From positions 310,001 through 374,000 of the forward strand of contig NZ_VIQO01000010.1 in assembly GCF_007483665.1 (NCBI RefSeq): a DNA stretch of 64,000 nucleotides, in the 5' to 3' direction. The notes under the pieces were generated by a model, which had not been told where the DNA came from, ran no database searches, and worked only from the letters and a program-made list of their open reading frames with translations. Position 1 is the first letter of the stretch. Each line of letters opens with the position of its first letter. This document shows, piece after piece, positions 1 to 8,210 of this stretch. The DNA is from Catellatospora sichuanensis (GTDB lineage Bacteria; Actinomycetota; Actinomycetes; Mycobacteriales; Micromonosporaceae). A program made the translations under genes and the position numbers.

Positions 1-352
1 CGGGCAGCAGCAACGTCGCGATCATGAGCGCGAAGTAGCCCTTGCGGCCCCAGAACCGCAGCCGCGCGAAGGCGTACGCGGTGACCAGGCAGGACGCCGC
101 GTTCGCCACCACCGTGGCCAGTGAGATCACGATGCTGTTCCAGAAGAACCGGCCGAAGCTGACGCCGGGGATGTAGTCCCAGCCGTCGGAGTAGTTCGAC
201 CAGGTCAGCTCCTCGGGCCAGACGGAGAGGTTGCTGGTCACCTCGGTGGGCGACTTCAGCGACGAGCCCAGCACCCAGATCAGCGGGTAGAGCACGATCG
301 CCAGCACGCCGAGCAGGGCCAGCACCCGCACCCAGCCACGTACGCGGGCCAT
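1..352 (-). CDS. Sugar ABC transporter permease, MalG type (partial, C-terminus outside window)
   Basis: Inner-membrane permease subunit of a carbohydrate ABC importer of the MalG/CUT1 kind. Only the first ~117 residues are present. They show an N-terminal membrane segment (WVRVLALLGVLAIVLYPLIW), the typical motif of an extracytoplasmic stretch with LTWSNYSDGW, and the start of the second membrane region. The ATG overlaps the TGA of the upstream permease gene by one base, so the two are translationally coupled. It is the last visible gene of the LacI-binding protein-permease-permease unit read on the minus strand. The substrate is inferred from context (uronate or oligogalacturonide), not from the sequence. 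Confidence 0.88.
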   Translation of the reverse strand, partial: MARVRGWVRVLALLGVLAIVLYPLIWVLGSSLKSPTEVTSNLSVWPEELTWSNYSDGWDYIPGVSFGRFFWNSIVISLATVVANAASCLVTAYAFARLRFWGRKGYFALMIATLLLP

Positions 353-1335
353 CAGTTCTCTCCGTCCGAGTAGTGCACCCAGAACTTGCCGGTGCTGAAG
401 AAGATGATCGTGATCAAGCCGATCGCCGCCAGGAAGATCCAGGCCAGCGCCGAGGCGTAGCCCATCTGGAAGTCGGTGAAGGCCTTGTCGTAGATGTGCA
501 GGGTGTAGAGCTTCGTGGCGCCCAGCGGGCCGCCGGTGCCGTTGCTGATGACGAAGGCCGAGGTGAAGCCCTGGAAGCCGTTGATCGTCTCCAGCAGCAG
601 GTTGAAGAAGATGACCGGCGACAGCATCGGCAGCGTGATGTGGAAGAACTGCCTACGCTTGCTGGCCCCGTCGACCTGTGCGGCCTCGTAGAGCTCGGTG
701 GGCACCTGCTTGAGGCCGGCCAGGAAGATGACCATCGGTGCGCCGAACTGCCAGATCGTGAGCACCATCAGCGTGGACAGCGCCCAGTCCGGGTCGTTGA
801 TCCAGTTGTTGCCCTCGATGCCGAACAGGCTCAGGCCGGCGTTGAACGCGCCTTCGCGGTTGAACATGGCGACCCAGACCAGGGCCAGCGCCACCGAGCC
901 GCCGAGCAGCGACGGCAGGTAGAACATGCCGCGGAACAGGCCGACGCCGCGGCGTTCCTTATTGAGCAGCAGGGCCACGCCCAGCGAGGCGGCCAGCTTC
1001 AGCGGGATCGCGATCAGGCCGAAGGTGAGGGTGACCCGCACCGACTGCCAGAAGGTCGGGTCCAGGGTGAAGATCTTCGTGTAGTTGTCGAAGCCGACCC
1101 ACTCCACGAACTCCCAGCTCGACAGGACGTCGTAGTTGGTGAAGCTCAGGTAGAGCGAGAGCAGCATGGGGAATGCGGTGATCGCCATCAGGCCGATCAG
1201 CCACGGCGAGAGGAAGACATAGCCCGCCAGGCCCTCGGAGCGGCGGGCGGCGTAGTTCTTGCGCCGGCCGCGCGTCCGCGGCGGCGCTGCCGCCGGAACC
1301 GGGAGGGCCGGACGGGAGGCCGTGGTGAGTGCCAC
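352..1335 (-). CDS. Sugar ABC transporter permease, MalF type
   Basis: First permease subunit of a CUT1-family sugar importer, 327 residues. After a Pro/Ala/Arg-rich cytoplasmic N-terminus comes the first membrane segment (GYVFLSPWLIGLMAITAFPM), then the family's FTNYDVLSSWEFVEWVGFDNY-like region, and near residues 210-240 the EAA loop (ELYEAAQVDGAS) that contacts the ATPase. No ATPase gene lies nearby; such systems usually share an MsiK-type ATPase encoded elsewhere. I chose the GTG at 1335 because GGAAGGGG lies 7 bases upstream; the longer open frame to 1479 adds only Arg/Pro-rich sequence. It lies between the binding-protein and second permease genes. Confidence 0.9.
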   Translation of the reverse strand: MALTTASRPALPVPAAAPPRTRGRRKNYAARRSEGLAGYVFLSPWLIGLMAITAFPMLLSLYLSFTNYDVLSSWEFVEWVGFDNYTKIFTLDPTFWQSVRVTLTFGLIAIPLKLAASLGVALLLNKERRGVGLFRGMFYLPSLLGGSVALALVWVAMFNREGAFNAGLSLFGIEGNNWINDPDWALSTLMVLTIWQFGAPMVIFLAGLKQVPTELYEAAQVDGASKRRQFFHITLPMLSPVIFFNLLLETINGFQGFTSAFVISNGTGGPLGATKLYTLHIYDKAFTDFQMGYASALAWIFLAAIGLITIIFFSTGKFWVHYSDGEN

Positions 1336-1493
1336 GCGCGGTCCCCTTCCAGGAACGAGATCGAAGTGCTGCGGAAATGGAGCGGGCCCGGCCCCGGCCC
1401 GGGATCGGCCGGGCCGGGCCCGCGTCCGCCGGCGGATGATCCCGGCAGCCCGCCTGTACCGCGGGCCGCCGGGGGACAACCACCGGCGTCAGG

Positions 1494-2858
1494 TCACGCC
1501 AGAGCGGCGGTGGCCTCGGTGAAGAACTGCTTGGCCGCGGCCTCGGGGGTCTGCTTGCCGTACGACACCGTCTCGGCGATGTCGCGCAGCGTGTTGCGCA
1601 GGCCGCTGTGGCCCTTCGGCGGCGGCGCGGGGGCCGGGCCGAACTTCGGCGTGATCTCGTTCTCGAAGGCGACGGTGTCCTTCATCTTCTGGTCGGTCAG
1701 CCCGTCGGAGACGGACTTGCGCACGTCGAGGTTGTTCGGCAGGCCCCGGTCCACGCCCAGGATCTTGCCGGCCTCCGGGTCGTTGACCAGGAAGTTGATG
1801 ATGTCGGCCACCACGTCGGGCGCCTTGGTGGTACGCGAGGCCGCCCAGTAGGTGGACGCGCGCGCCCACTGACCCTTCGGGTCGCCCGGGTATGCCGTCA
1901 TGCCCAGGTCGTTCTTGGTGGCCTTCTGCATCTCGGAGAGCTGGTTGGACCACATGAAGGACACGGCGGCCTTCTTGGTGACCACGAGCTGGGTCGCCAC
2001 GCTGCCGGTGACCGCCTCGTGGCAGACGTCGGCCGGCGGGGTCGCGTTCTTGGCCCGGGCGTCCACCCAGAGCTGGAACCAGGCGACCAGGTCCGCCTCA
2101 CTGAAGGCGATCTTGGGGCCGTTGTAGAACTCCTTGCCCTGGGCACGCAGCCAGAGCCACAGCGCCTTGTAGTCCGAACTCGGGTCCATCAGGCCCCAGT
2201 ACTTGCCGCCGGACTTGGTGGTGATGCCGGCGCCCCAGGTGATGATCTGGTCGTACGACCAGCCGACCTGCGGTGCCTCGACGCCCAGCTCGGCCAGCTT
2301 CGTCTTGTCGAAGATGATGGCCGGGGTGTTCTCGCCGGTGGCGATGGCCACCTGCTTGCCGCCGAGCTGCCCGTACTTGGTGAGGCTCTCGGGGTGCTTC
2401 GACACGTCGATCTTCTTGTTCGCCGTGTACTTGGACAGGTCCAGGGTGACGTTGCGGCCGGCGTACTCGGCCAGGCCGTTGTCGTCGATCTGGAAGATGT
2501 CCGGCGCGTTGCCACCCGCCGAGATCGTGGCGAGCTTGTCGTAGTAGCCGGTGAACGCCTGCCAGGTCGGCGTGATGGTGATGTTCGGGTGCTTGGTCAT
2601 GTAGAGCTTCAGCGCCTCTTCGGTCAGCTTGGCGCGGGCCTCGCCGCCCCACCAGAAGAAGGAGACGGTGTGCTTGGCGTTCGGGTCGACCGACGGCTCC
2701 TCCTCGCCGCCGCAGGCGGCCAGCAGGCCGGCCGCGGGAACGGCGATGGCCGTTCCGGCGAGCATGCGCAGCAGGTGGCGGCGATTCCAACCGGCCGCCG
2801 GCAGGCTACCGTTGTGCTGCGTCGGCTCGTCGGCCGGCGCGGGTGTCGCTGGGTGCAT
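1494..2858 (-). CDS. Extracellular sugar-binding lipoprotein (ABC importer)
   Basis: Solute-binding protein of family 1 for the adjacent MalF/MalG permeases, 454 residues. The N-terminus carries a twin-arginine stretch (NRRHLLRML), a hydrophobic core and a lipobox LLAAC, so it is probably Tat-exported and lipid-anchored. The mature part has the family's typical WAQFTGYYDKL-like and NGLAEY regions. Start: ATG at 2858 has GGGAG eight bases upstream; a GTG at 2867 would put that site too close. It begins 5 bases after the lacI stop, so regulator and transporter are co-transcribed. The uronate or oligogalacturonide ligand is inferred from the divergent catabolic operon. Confidence 0.9.
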   Translation of the reverse strand: MHPATPAPADEPTQHNGSLPAAGWNRRHLLRMLAGTAIAVPAAGLLAACGGEEEPSVDPNAKHTVSFFWWGGEARAKLTEEALKLYMTKHPNITITPTWQAFTGYYDKLATISAGGNAPDIFQIDDNGLAEYAGRNVTLDLSKYTANKKIDVSKHPESLTKYGQLGGKQVAIATGENTPAIIFDKTKLAELGVEAPQVGWSYDQIITWGAGITTKSGGKYWGLMDPSSDYKALWLWLRAQGKEFYNGPKIAFSEADLVAWFQLWVDARAKNATPPADVCHEAVTGSVATQLVVTKKAAVSFMWSNQLSEMQKATKNDLGMTAYPGDPKGQWARASTYWAASRTTKAPDVVADIINFLVNDPEAGKILGVDRGLPNNLDVRKSVSDGLTDQKMKDTVAFENEITPKFGPAPAPPPKGHSGLRNTLRDIAETVSYGKQTPEAAAKQFFTEATAALA

Positions 2859-2863
2859 AGCTT

Positions 2864-3910
2864 TCACTCCCTGCTCTCGGAAGCGACACCGTCAAGAGGC
2901 GGCAGTTGCCGCCTACCCGGGCCCGCAGTGCGATGCGGGCCCGGGCCTGACGAGTCGCGGATGACCAACTCGGTCTGAAGCGTTACCAGTGCGGTGGTGC
3001 GGCGGTCGTCGCCATGCTGGAGCAGCATGTCGACGGCCGCCCGTCCGGCGGCCGCCGTGGGGGTGGCCACCGTCGTCAGCATGGGGCGGGTGCGGCGGCT
3101 CAGCGCGGTGTCGTCTATTCCGACGACACTGATCTGATCCGGCACCTTGACCCCGCGGTGGTCGAGAGCGTCGATCAGGCCGACGGCCATGAGGTCGTTG
3201 TATGCGAGCACGGCGCTGACGCCGGCTCGCAGCACGGCCTCGGCCTGTGCCGATCCGCTCTCCTCGGTGGGTGCGTTGGGCCCGAGGACCACCAGCTCGG
3301 CCCCGGCGGTGCGGGCGGCGAGGGTGGACGCGCGGCGGATCTCGCGGTTGGTCCAGGACCCGCGCGGGCCGCCCAGCAGGGCGATCTCGCGGTGCCCGAG
3401 GCCGACCAGGTGCTCGACCGCGAGCCGGGCGCCCTGTGCGACGTCCATCACGACCGCGGGCAGGCCGGGAACCGGCCTGTTGACCACGACCAGCGGGACC
3501 TCGCGGGACAGCTGCTCGATCTGGGTGTTGCTCATGCGGGGGCTGCACAGCAGCACCCCGTCCACCTGCTTGGCCAGTGCGAGCACCAGCTCCTCCTCGA
3601 CACCGGGGTCCTCGTTGGTGTCGGCGACGAAGACGTGGTAGTCGCGGCCGCGGGCATGACTCTCCGCCGCTTTGATCAGCGGCGGGAAGAAGGGGTTGGC
3701 GATGTCCGCCACGATCAGCCCGATGTTGTGCGTGCGCCCGGTGATCAGCGCGCGGGCCGCCCGGTTGGGCCGGTATCCCAGCACTTCCGCCGCAGCGAGC
3801 ACGTGTGCCCGGGTCTCGGCGTTTACCAACTGCGGTGCGCTGAACGCGCGGGACACGGTGGAGACGTGCACGCCACTGGCCTTGGCGACATCGCGGATAG
3901 TGGCCGGCAC
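2864..3910 (-). CDS. LacI-family repressor of the hexuronate locus
   Basis: Transcriptional regulator of 348 residues. Helix-turn-helix near residues 3-24 (TIRDVAKASGVHVSTVSRAF) with the LacI hinge (RPNRAARALITGRTHNIGLI) and a periplasmic-binding-like effector domain. It is the first gene of the transporter operon and divergent from the uronate catabolic operon. Two matching operators lie in the gap (3969-3982 and 4120-4133), so it very likely represses both directions and itself until a uronate-derived sugar is bound. Start: GTG at 3910 with AGGAG five bases upstream; the open frame continues to 3952 without a better ribosome site. Confidence 0.9.
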   Translation of the reverse strand: MPATIRDVAKASGVHVSTVSRAFSAPQLVNAETRAHVLAAAEVLGYRPNRAARALITGRTHNIGLIVADIANPFFPPLIKAAESHARGRDYHVFVADTNEDPGVEEELVLALAKQVDGVLLCSPRMSNTQIEQLSREVPLVVVNRPVPGLPAVVMDVAQGARLAVEHLVGLGHREIALLGGPRGSWTNREIRRASTLAARTAGAELVVLGPNAPTEESGSAQAEAVLRAGVSAVLAYNDLMAVGLIDALDHRGVKVPDQISVVGIDDTALSRRTRPMLTTVATPTAAAGRAAVDMLLQHGDDRRTTALVTLQTELVIRDSSGPGPHRTAGPGRRQLPPLDGVASESRE

Positions 3911-3962
3911 CTGCACTCCTTTGTGTACACGCGATCCTGTGTTGGCTATCACGGTGGTGACC

Positions 3963-3992
3963 CATTAATGCAAACGGTTGCGACCGTGTCAA
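3963..3992 (-). promoter_or_regulatory. Promoter of lacI-transporter operon
   Basis: On the minus strand TTGACA (3992-3987) and TTAATG (3968-3963) are separated by 18 bases. The LacI operator at 3969-3982 fills the spacer, an arrangement that would block RNA polymerase directly. The boxes are seen in the sequence; promoter activity is inferred. Confidence 0.6.
3969..3982. promoter_or_regulatory. LacI operator 1
   Basis: TGCAAACGGTTGCG, an inverted repeat (GCAA/TTGC) around a central CG, fits the LacI/GalR operator pattern. It sits between the -35 and -10 boxes of the leftward promoter. Confidence 0.65.
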
Positions 3993-4086
3993 CGGTCGAA
4001 GATGTCGATCTGGTTTCGACAGTGGACCTTGGCGGTGCCGGCACTAGGAAATATCATGACAATCAAGGCGGATTCCGGGGCAACCA

Positions 4087-4115
4087 TTGACGCGATCGGG
4101 GCGCGATGGTTAGTT
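4087..4115 (+). promoter_or_regulatory. Promoter of uronate catabolic operon
   Basis: TTGACG at 4087-4092 and TTAGTT at 4110-4115, spacer 17 bases. The -35 box is good and the -10 box is weak. The second operator begins 4 bases downstream and would cover the expected transcription start. Confidence 0.45.
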
Positions 4116-4119
4116 CTGC

Positions 4120-4133
4120 TGCAAACGTTTGTA
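4120..4133. promoter_or_regulatory. LacI operator 2
   Basis: TGCAAACGTTTGTA contains a perfect 10-base palindrome CAAACGTTTG with the central CG typical of LacI-family sites. It matches operator 1 in 10 of 14 positions and lies 25 bases upstream of the first catabolic gene. Confidence 0.75.
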
Positions 4134-4157
4134 GTCGCATGAGGCCCAGGAGGCCGG

Positions 4158-5471
4158 ATGACCACGCGGTACGCGATCGTGGGGACCGGGGCTCGAGCGC
4201 AGATGTTCGCCCAAGCTCTGAACAAGCACGGCGAACTTGTCGCACTAGCCGACGTCAACCCCGCTCGGATCGCCGCTCAGCAGCGCCGCCTGCAGGCGGC
4301 GGGCGCCCCGCCCGCCGTGGCCTACGACGCCGGCGACGTGCCGGCGATGCTGGCCAAGGAACGCGTCGACACCCTCGTGGTGTGCAGCGTCGACGCCACG
4401 CACGACGAGTACATCGTCGCCGCGCTGGACGCCGGGTGCTCGGTGGTGACGGAGAAGCCGATGACCGTGGACGTGCCGAAGTGCCGGCGCATCCTGGAGG
4501 CGGTGAAGCGCAACGACGGCAAGGTCGGGGTCGCCTTCAACTACCGCTTCCACCCGGTGCACGAGCAGGTCCGCACGCTGCTGGCCGAGGGCGCGATCGG
4601 CGAGATCGGCTCGGTGCACTTCGAGTGGCTGCTCGACGTGCGCCACGGCGCGGACTACTTCCGCCGCTGGCACCGCGACCGGGCCAACTCCGGCGGGCTG
4701 CTGGTGCACAAGGCGACGCACCACTTCGACCTGGTCAACTGGTGGCTGAACAGCACCCCGGTGCGGGTCACCGCCGAGGGCCGGCTGTTCCTGTACGGCG
4801 AGAACGGCGCCCGCCACGGCTACGCCCGCGACTACGCTCGCGCCCACGGCGCCGCGGCTGCGGCGGGCGACCCGTTCGCGCTGCACCTGGCCGACAACCC
4901 GAACCTGGCCGAGCTCTACCTCGACGCCGAGGCGCACGACGGCTACCACCGCGACGTCAACGTGTTCGCGCCCGGCACCGACATCGAGGACGACATGGCC
5001 GTGCTGGTGCGCTACGCCAGCGGCGCGACCATGTCGTACCACCTCACCGCGTATGCGCCATGGGAGGGTTACCGGATCGCCTTCAACGGCAGCCGCGGCC
5101 GCCTCGAACTCGACATCGTCGAGTCCGACCACGTCGCACCCGGGGTGGCCGGCGCGGTCAAGGGCCACTCGGCCGCGCTGCACGGCGTGGAGGCGGCGGC
5201 CGAGAGCGGCAGCGTCTCGCTGCGGCTGCGCCGGTACTGGGAGAAGCCGGTCGAGGTGCCGGTGGCGGCATACGACCGGCAGGGCCACGGCGGCGCGGAC
5301 GTGCGGATGACCGGGGTGCTCTTCGGCGGCGACGCCGACCCGCTGCACCGGTCGGCGACGGCGCTCGACGGCGCGCGCTCGCTGCTGACCGGACTGGCCG
5401 CGAACGCGTCGATCGCCTCCGGGCGCAGCGTGGACGTGGCGCAACTGCTCGACATCTCGGAATGGGAGTGA
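4158..5471 (+). CDS. Gfo/Idh/MocA-family oxidoreductase
   Basis: NAD(P)-dependent sugar oxidoreductase, 437 residues. Rossmann fold at the N-terminus (YAIVGTGARAQMF, residues 5-17) and the family's catalytic EKP motif at 99-101. The C-terminal substrate domain contains HHFDLVNWWL. It is the first gene of the five-gene uronate operon, directly downstream of operator 2, 4 bases before the uronate isomerase gene. The exact substrate cannot be read from the sequence. A role in oxidising or reducing a pectin-derived sugar acid or a modified side-chain sugar is inferred from position. Confidence 0.85.
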   Translation: MTTRYAIVGTGARAQMFAQALNKHGELVALADVNPARIAAQQRRLQAAGAPPAVAYDAGDVPAMLAKERVDTLVVCSVDATHDEYIVAALDAGCSVVTEKPMTVDVPKCRRILEAVKRNDGKVGVAFNYRFHPVHEQVRTLLAEGAIGEIGSVHFEWLLDVRHGADYFRRWHRDRANSGGLLVHKATHHFDLVNWWLNSTPVRVTAEGRLFLYGENGARHGYARDYARAHGAAAAAGDPFALHLADNPNLAELYLDAEAHDGYHRDVNVFAPGTDIEDDMAVLVRYASGATMSYHLTAYAPWEGYRIAFNGSRGRLELDIVESDHVAPGVAGAVKGHSAALHGVEAAAESGSVSLRLRRYWEKPVEVPVAAYDRQGHGGADVRMTGVLFGGDADPLHRSATALDGARSLLTGLAANASIASGRSVDVAQLLDISEWE

Positions 5472-5475
5472 TGGC

Positions 5476-6933
5476 GTGGACGACCTGCTGTTCCCGGCGG
5501 AGGCGCGCACCCGGGCGATCGCCCGGGAGCTCTACACGCACGCGCGGAACCTGCCGCTGATCAGCCCGCACGGTCACGTCGATCCCGGCCTCCTCGCCGA
5601 GGACGCGCCGTTCCCGGACCCGGCCCGGCTCATCATCGTGCCCGACCACTACGTGACGCGCATGCTGCTCAGCCAGGGCGTTACGCCCGACCGGCTGGGC
5701 GTGCCGCGCGTCGACGGCGGCCCGATCGAGACCGACCCGCGGGCCATCTGGCGCACCTTCGCGCAGCACTGGCACCTGTTCCGGGGCACGCCGTCGCGGC
5801 TGTGGCTGGAGCAGACCTTCAAGACCGTGTTCGACATCGAGACGCCGTTCGGGCCGCAGACCGCCGACCGGGTGTACGACGAACTGGCCGCGCGCCTGGA
5901 GCAGCCGGAATACCGGCCGCGGGCGCTGTTCGGCAAGTTCAACCTGGAGGTGCTGGCCACCACCGAGTCGCCGCTGGACGACCTGTCCCGCCACGCCAAA
6001 CTGGCCGCGGACGGCTGGGGCGGCCCCGGCGGGCGCGTGATCACCACGTTCCGTCCGGACGACCTGGTCGACATGGACTGGCCCGACTGGGCCGCCCGGG
6101 TGGTCCGGCTCGGGGAGATCACCGGCCTCGACACGAGCATCTACGACGGTTACCTCGCCGCGCTGCGGCAGCGGCGGCTCGACTTCATCGCCGCGGGCGC
6201 GACCTGCTCCGACCACGGGCACCCGACCGCGGCGACCGGCGAGCTCGCCCCCGTGGACGCGCAGGCCCTGTTCGAGCGGGTGCTGCGGGACGGTCTGGCC
6301 GTGACGCCCGACGGCACGCCGGTGACGGAAGGGTCGCCCGCCACACCCGCGGAGGCCGAGGCGTTCCGGGCGCACATGCTGATGCAGTTCGCCCGGATGT
6401 CGTTGGACGACGGCCTGGTCATGCAGCTGCACCCGGGCTCGTCGCGCAACCACAACGCGGCGCTGTTCCGCACGCACGGCCGCGACGTGGGCGGGGACAT
6501 CCCGGTGGCCACCGAGTACACCAACGCGCTGCGGCCGCTGCTGGACGAGTTCGGCCACGACCCGCGGTTCCGGGTCGTCGTCTACACGCTGGACGAGTAC
6601 ACCTTCACCCGCGAGCTGGCCCCGCTGGCCGGCGGCTACCCGGCGATGTTCGTCGGCGCGCCGTGGTGGTTCCTCGACGCGCCGGAGGCACTGCGCCGCT
6701 GGCGCGAGGGGGTCACCGAGACCGCGGGCTTCTACAACACCGCCGGATTCGTCGACGACACCCGCGCCTACTGCTCCATCCCGGTGCGCCACGACGTGGC
6801 CCGCCGGGTGGACGCGGGCTTCCTCGCGCGCCTGGTCGCCGAGCACCGCCTCGGCCTCGACGAGGCCGCGGAGACCATCGCCGACCTGGCTTACCACCTG
6901 CCCAAGAAGATCTTCCGAGTAGGACAGTCATGA
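5476..6933 (+). CDS. uxaC: Uronate isomerase
   Basis: Amidohydrolase-superfamily enzyme (485 residues) that converts D-galacturonate to D-tagaturonate and D-glucuronate to D-fructuronate, the first intracellular step of hexuronate use. It shows the N-terminal HGH metal motif (PHGHVDP, residues 31-37) and the family's region with HWHLFRGTPSRLWLEQTF. Length fits the family (about 470). GTG start with GGGAG seven bases upstream. Its TGA overlaps the next ATG in an ATGA arrangement. Substrate would come from the pectate lyases encoded downstream. Confidence 0.94.
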   Translation: MDDLLFPAEARTRAIARELYTHARNLPLISPHGHVDPGLLAEDAPFPDPARLIIVPDHYVTRMLLSQGVTPDRLGVPRVDGGPIETDPRAIWRTFAQHWHLFRGTPSRLWLEQTFKTVFDIETPFGPQTADRVYDELAARLEQPEYRPRALFGKFNLEVLATTESPLDDLSRHAKLAADGWGGPGGRVITTFRPDDLVDMDWPDWAARVVRLGEITGLDTSIYDGYLAALRQRRLDFIAAGATCSDHGHPTAATGELAPVDAQALFERVLRDGLAVTPDGTPVTEGSPATPAEAEAFRAHMLMQFARMSLDDGLVMQLHPGSSRNHNAALFRTHGRDVGGDIPVATEYTNALRPLLDEFGHDPRFRVVVYTLDEYTFTRELAPLAGGYPAMFVGAPWWFLDAPEALRRWREGVTETAGFYNTAGFVDDTRAYCSIPVRHDVARRVDAGFLARLVAEHRLGLDEAAETIADLAYHLPKKIFRVGQS

Positions 6934-8210
6934 AAATCATCGACGCCAAGGTGCACGACGTACGCTTCCCGACCGCCGCCGCGGGCGACGGCTCGGACGC
7001 GATCAACCGCGGGGACTACAGCGCCGCGTACGTCGAGCTGCACACTGAGTCCGGCCTGTTCGGCGCGGGCTTCACCTTCACCAACGGCCGCGGCAACGAG
7101 ATCGCCTGCGCGGCGATCGAGGCGCTGGCACACCACGTGGTCGGCCGGACGCTGGAGGAGATCTTCGCGGAGCCGGTGGCATTCTGGCGCTCGCTGAGCG
7201 CCGACGTGCAGCTGCGCTGGCTGGGCCCGGAGAAGGGCGTCATCCACATGGCGACCGGCGCGCTGGTCAACGCGGTGTGGGACCTGCGGGCCAAGGCCGA
7301 GGGCAAGCCGATGTGGCGCCTGCTGGCCGAGATGCCGGCCGAGGAGCTGGTCGCCAGCGTCGACTTCCACCACATCACCGACGCGATCACCCCGGCCGAG
7401 GCGCTGGAGCTGCTGCGCCAGGACGAGGGCTACGCCGAGCGGCTGGCCGTGCTGGAGCGCGACGGCTTCCCGTCGTACACCACGTCGGTGGGCTGGCTGG
7501 GTTACCCCGACGAGCAGGTGCGCGAGCTGACCCGGGCGGCGTACGCCCAGGGCTGGCGGGCGATGAAGATGAAGGTCGGCGGCCCGATCGAGGACGACAT
7601 CCGCCGCGCGCGGCTCATTCGCGAGGAGATCGGCCCCGACGCGCTGCTGATGATGGACGCGAACCAGGTCTGGGACGTCGACGAGGCGATCGCGAACATG
7701 GCGGTGCTGGCCGAGGTGAACCCGTACTGGATCGAGGAGCCCACGCACGCCGACGACGTGCTCGGGCACGCGGCCGTGGCCCGGTCGGTGAACCCGATCC
7801 GGGTCGCCACCGGCGAGGTCGCCGCGAACCGGGTCATCTTCAAGCAGCTCATGCAGGCCGATGCGATCCAGGTGTGCCAGATCGACGCGTGCCGGGTCGG
7901 CGGCGTCAACGAGGTGCTGTCGATCCTGCTGATGGCCGCCAAGTTCGGCGTGCCGGTGTGCCCGCACGCGGGCGGCGTCGGGCTGTGCGAGTACGTGCAG
8001 CACCTGTCGATCTTCGACTACCTGCGGCTCGGGCGTTCGCTCGACGGCCGGATGGTGGAGTACGTCGCCCACCTGCACGAGCACTTCGAGGACCCGATCA
8101 ACGTGGTCGGCGGCCGCTACCGGCTGCCCACCCAGCCGGGTTACTCGGTGACGCTCAAGCCGGAGTCGATCGCCGAGTTCTCCTTCCCGGACGGCCCGAC
8201 ATGGCGATGA
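6930..8210 (+). CDS. Enolase-superfamily sugar-acid dehydratase, L-fuconate dehydratase-like
   Basis: Acid-sugar dehydratase of the mandelate-racemase group, 426 residues. Catalytic Lys motif KMK at 213-215, metal ligands D243 (MDAN), E269/E270 (WIEEP) and E296 (TGE), and the general base His 346 (PHAGG). The sequence closely follows L-fuconate dehydratases (AYTTS-GWLGY-like stretch at 183-192, RWLGPEKGVIHMA at 96-108). Family knowledge says these convert L-fuconate to a 2-keto-3-deoxy acid. Here it lies between isomerase and reductase genes, so it may dehydrate the aldonate they produce (D-altronate or D-mannonate). That is inference. ATGA overlap with uxaC. Confidence 0.85.
   Translation: MKIIDAKVHDVRFPTAAAGDGSDAINRGDYSAAYVELHTESGLFGAGFTFTNGRGNEIACAAIEALAHHVVGRTLEEIFAEPVAFWRSLSADVQLRWLGPEKGVIHMATGALVNAVWDLRAKAEGKPMWRLLAEMPAEELVASVDFHHITDAITPAEALELLRQDEGYAERLAVLERDGFPSYTTSVGWLGYPDEQVRELTRAAYAQGWRAMKMKVGGPIEDDIRRARLIREEIGPDALLMMDANQVWDVDEAIANMAVLAEVNPYWIEEPTHADDVLGHAAVARSVNPIRVATGEVAANRVIFKQLMQADAIQVCQIDACRVGGVNEVLSILLMAAKFGVPVCPHAGGVGLCEYVQHLSIFDYLRLGRSLDGRMVEYVAHLHEHFEDPINVVGGRYRLPTQPGYSVTLKPESIAEFSFPDGPTWR

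Noticed and set aside
5802-8210. An 802-residue frame joining uronate isomerase and dehydratase regions
   Set aside because: The first half is a shifted-frame shadow of uxaC; the dehydratase has its own ATG with an ATGA overlap.
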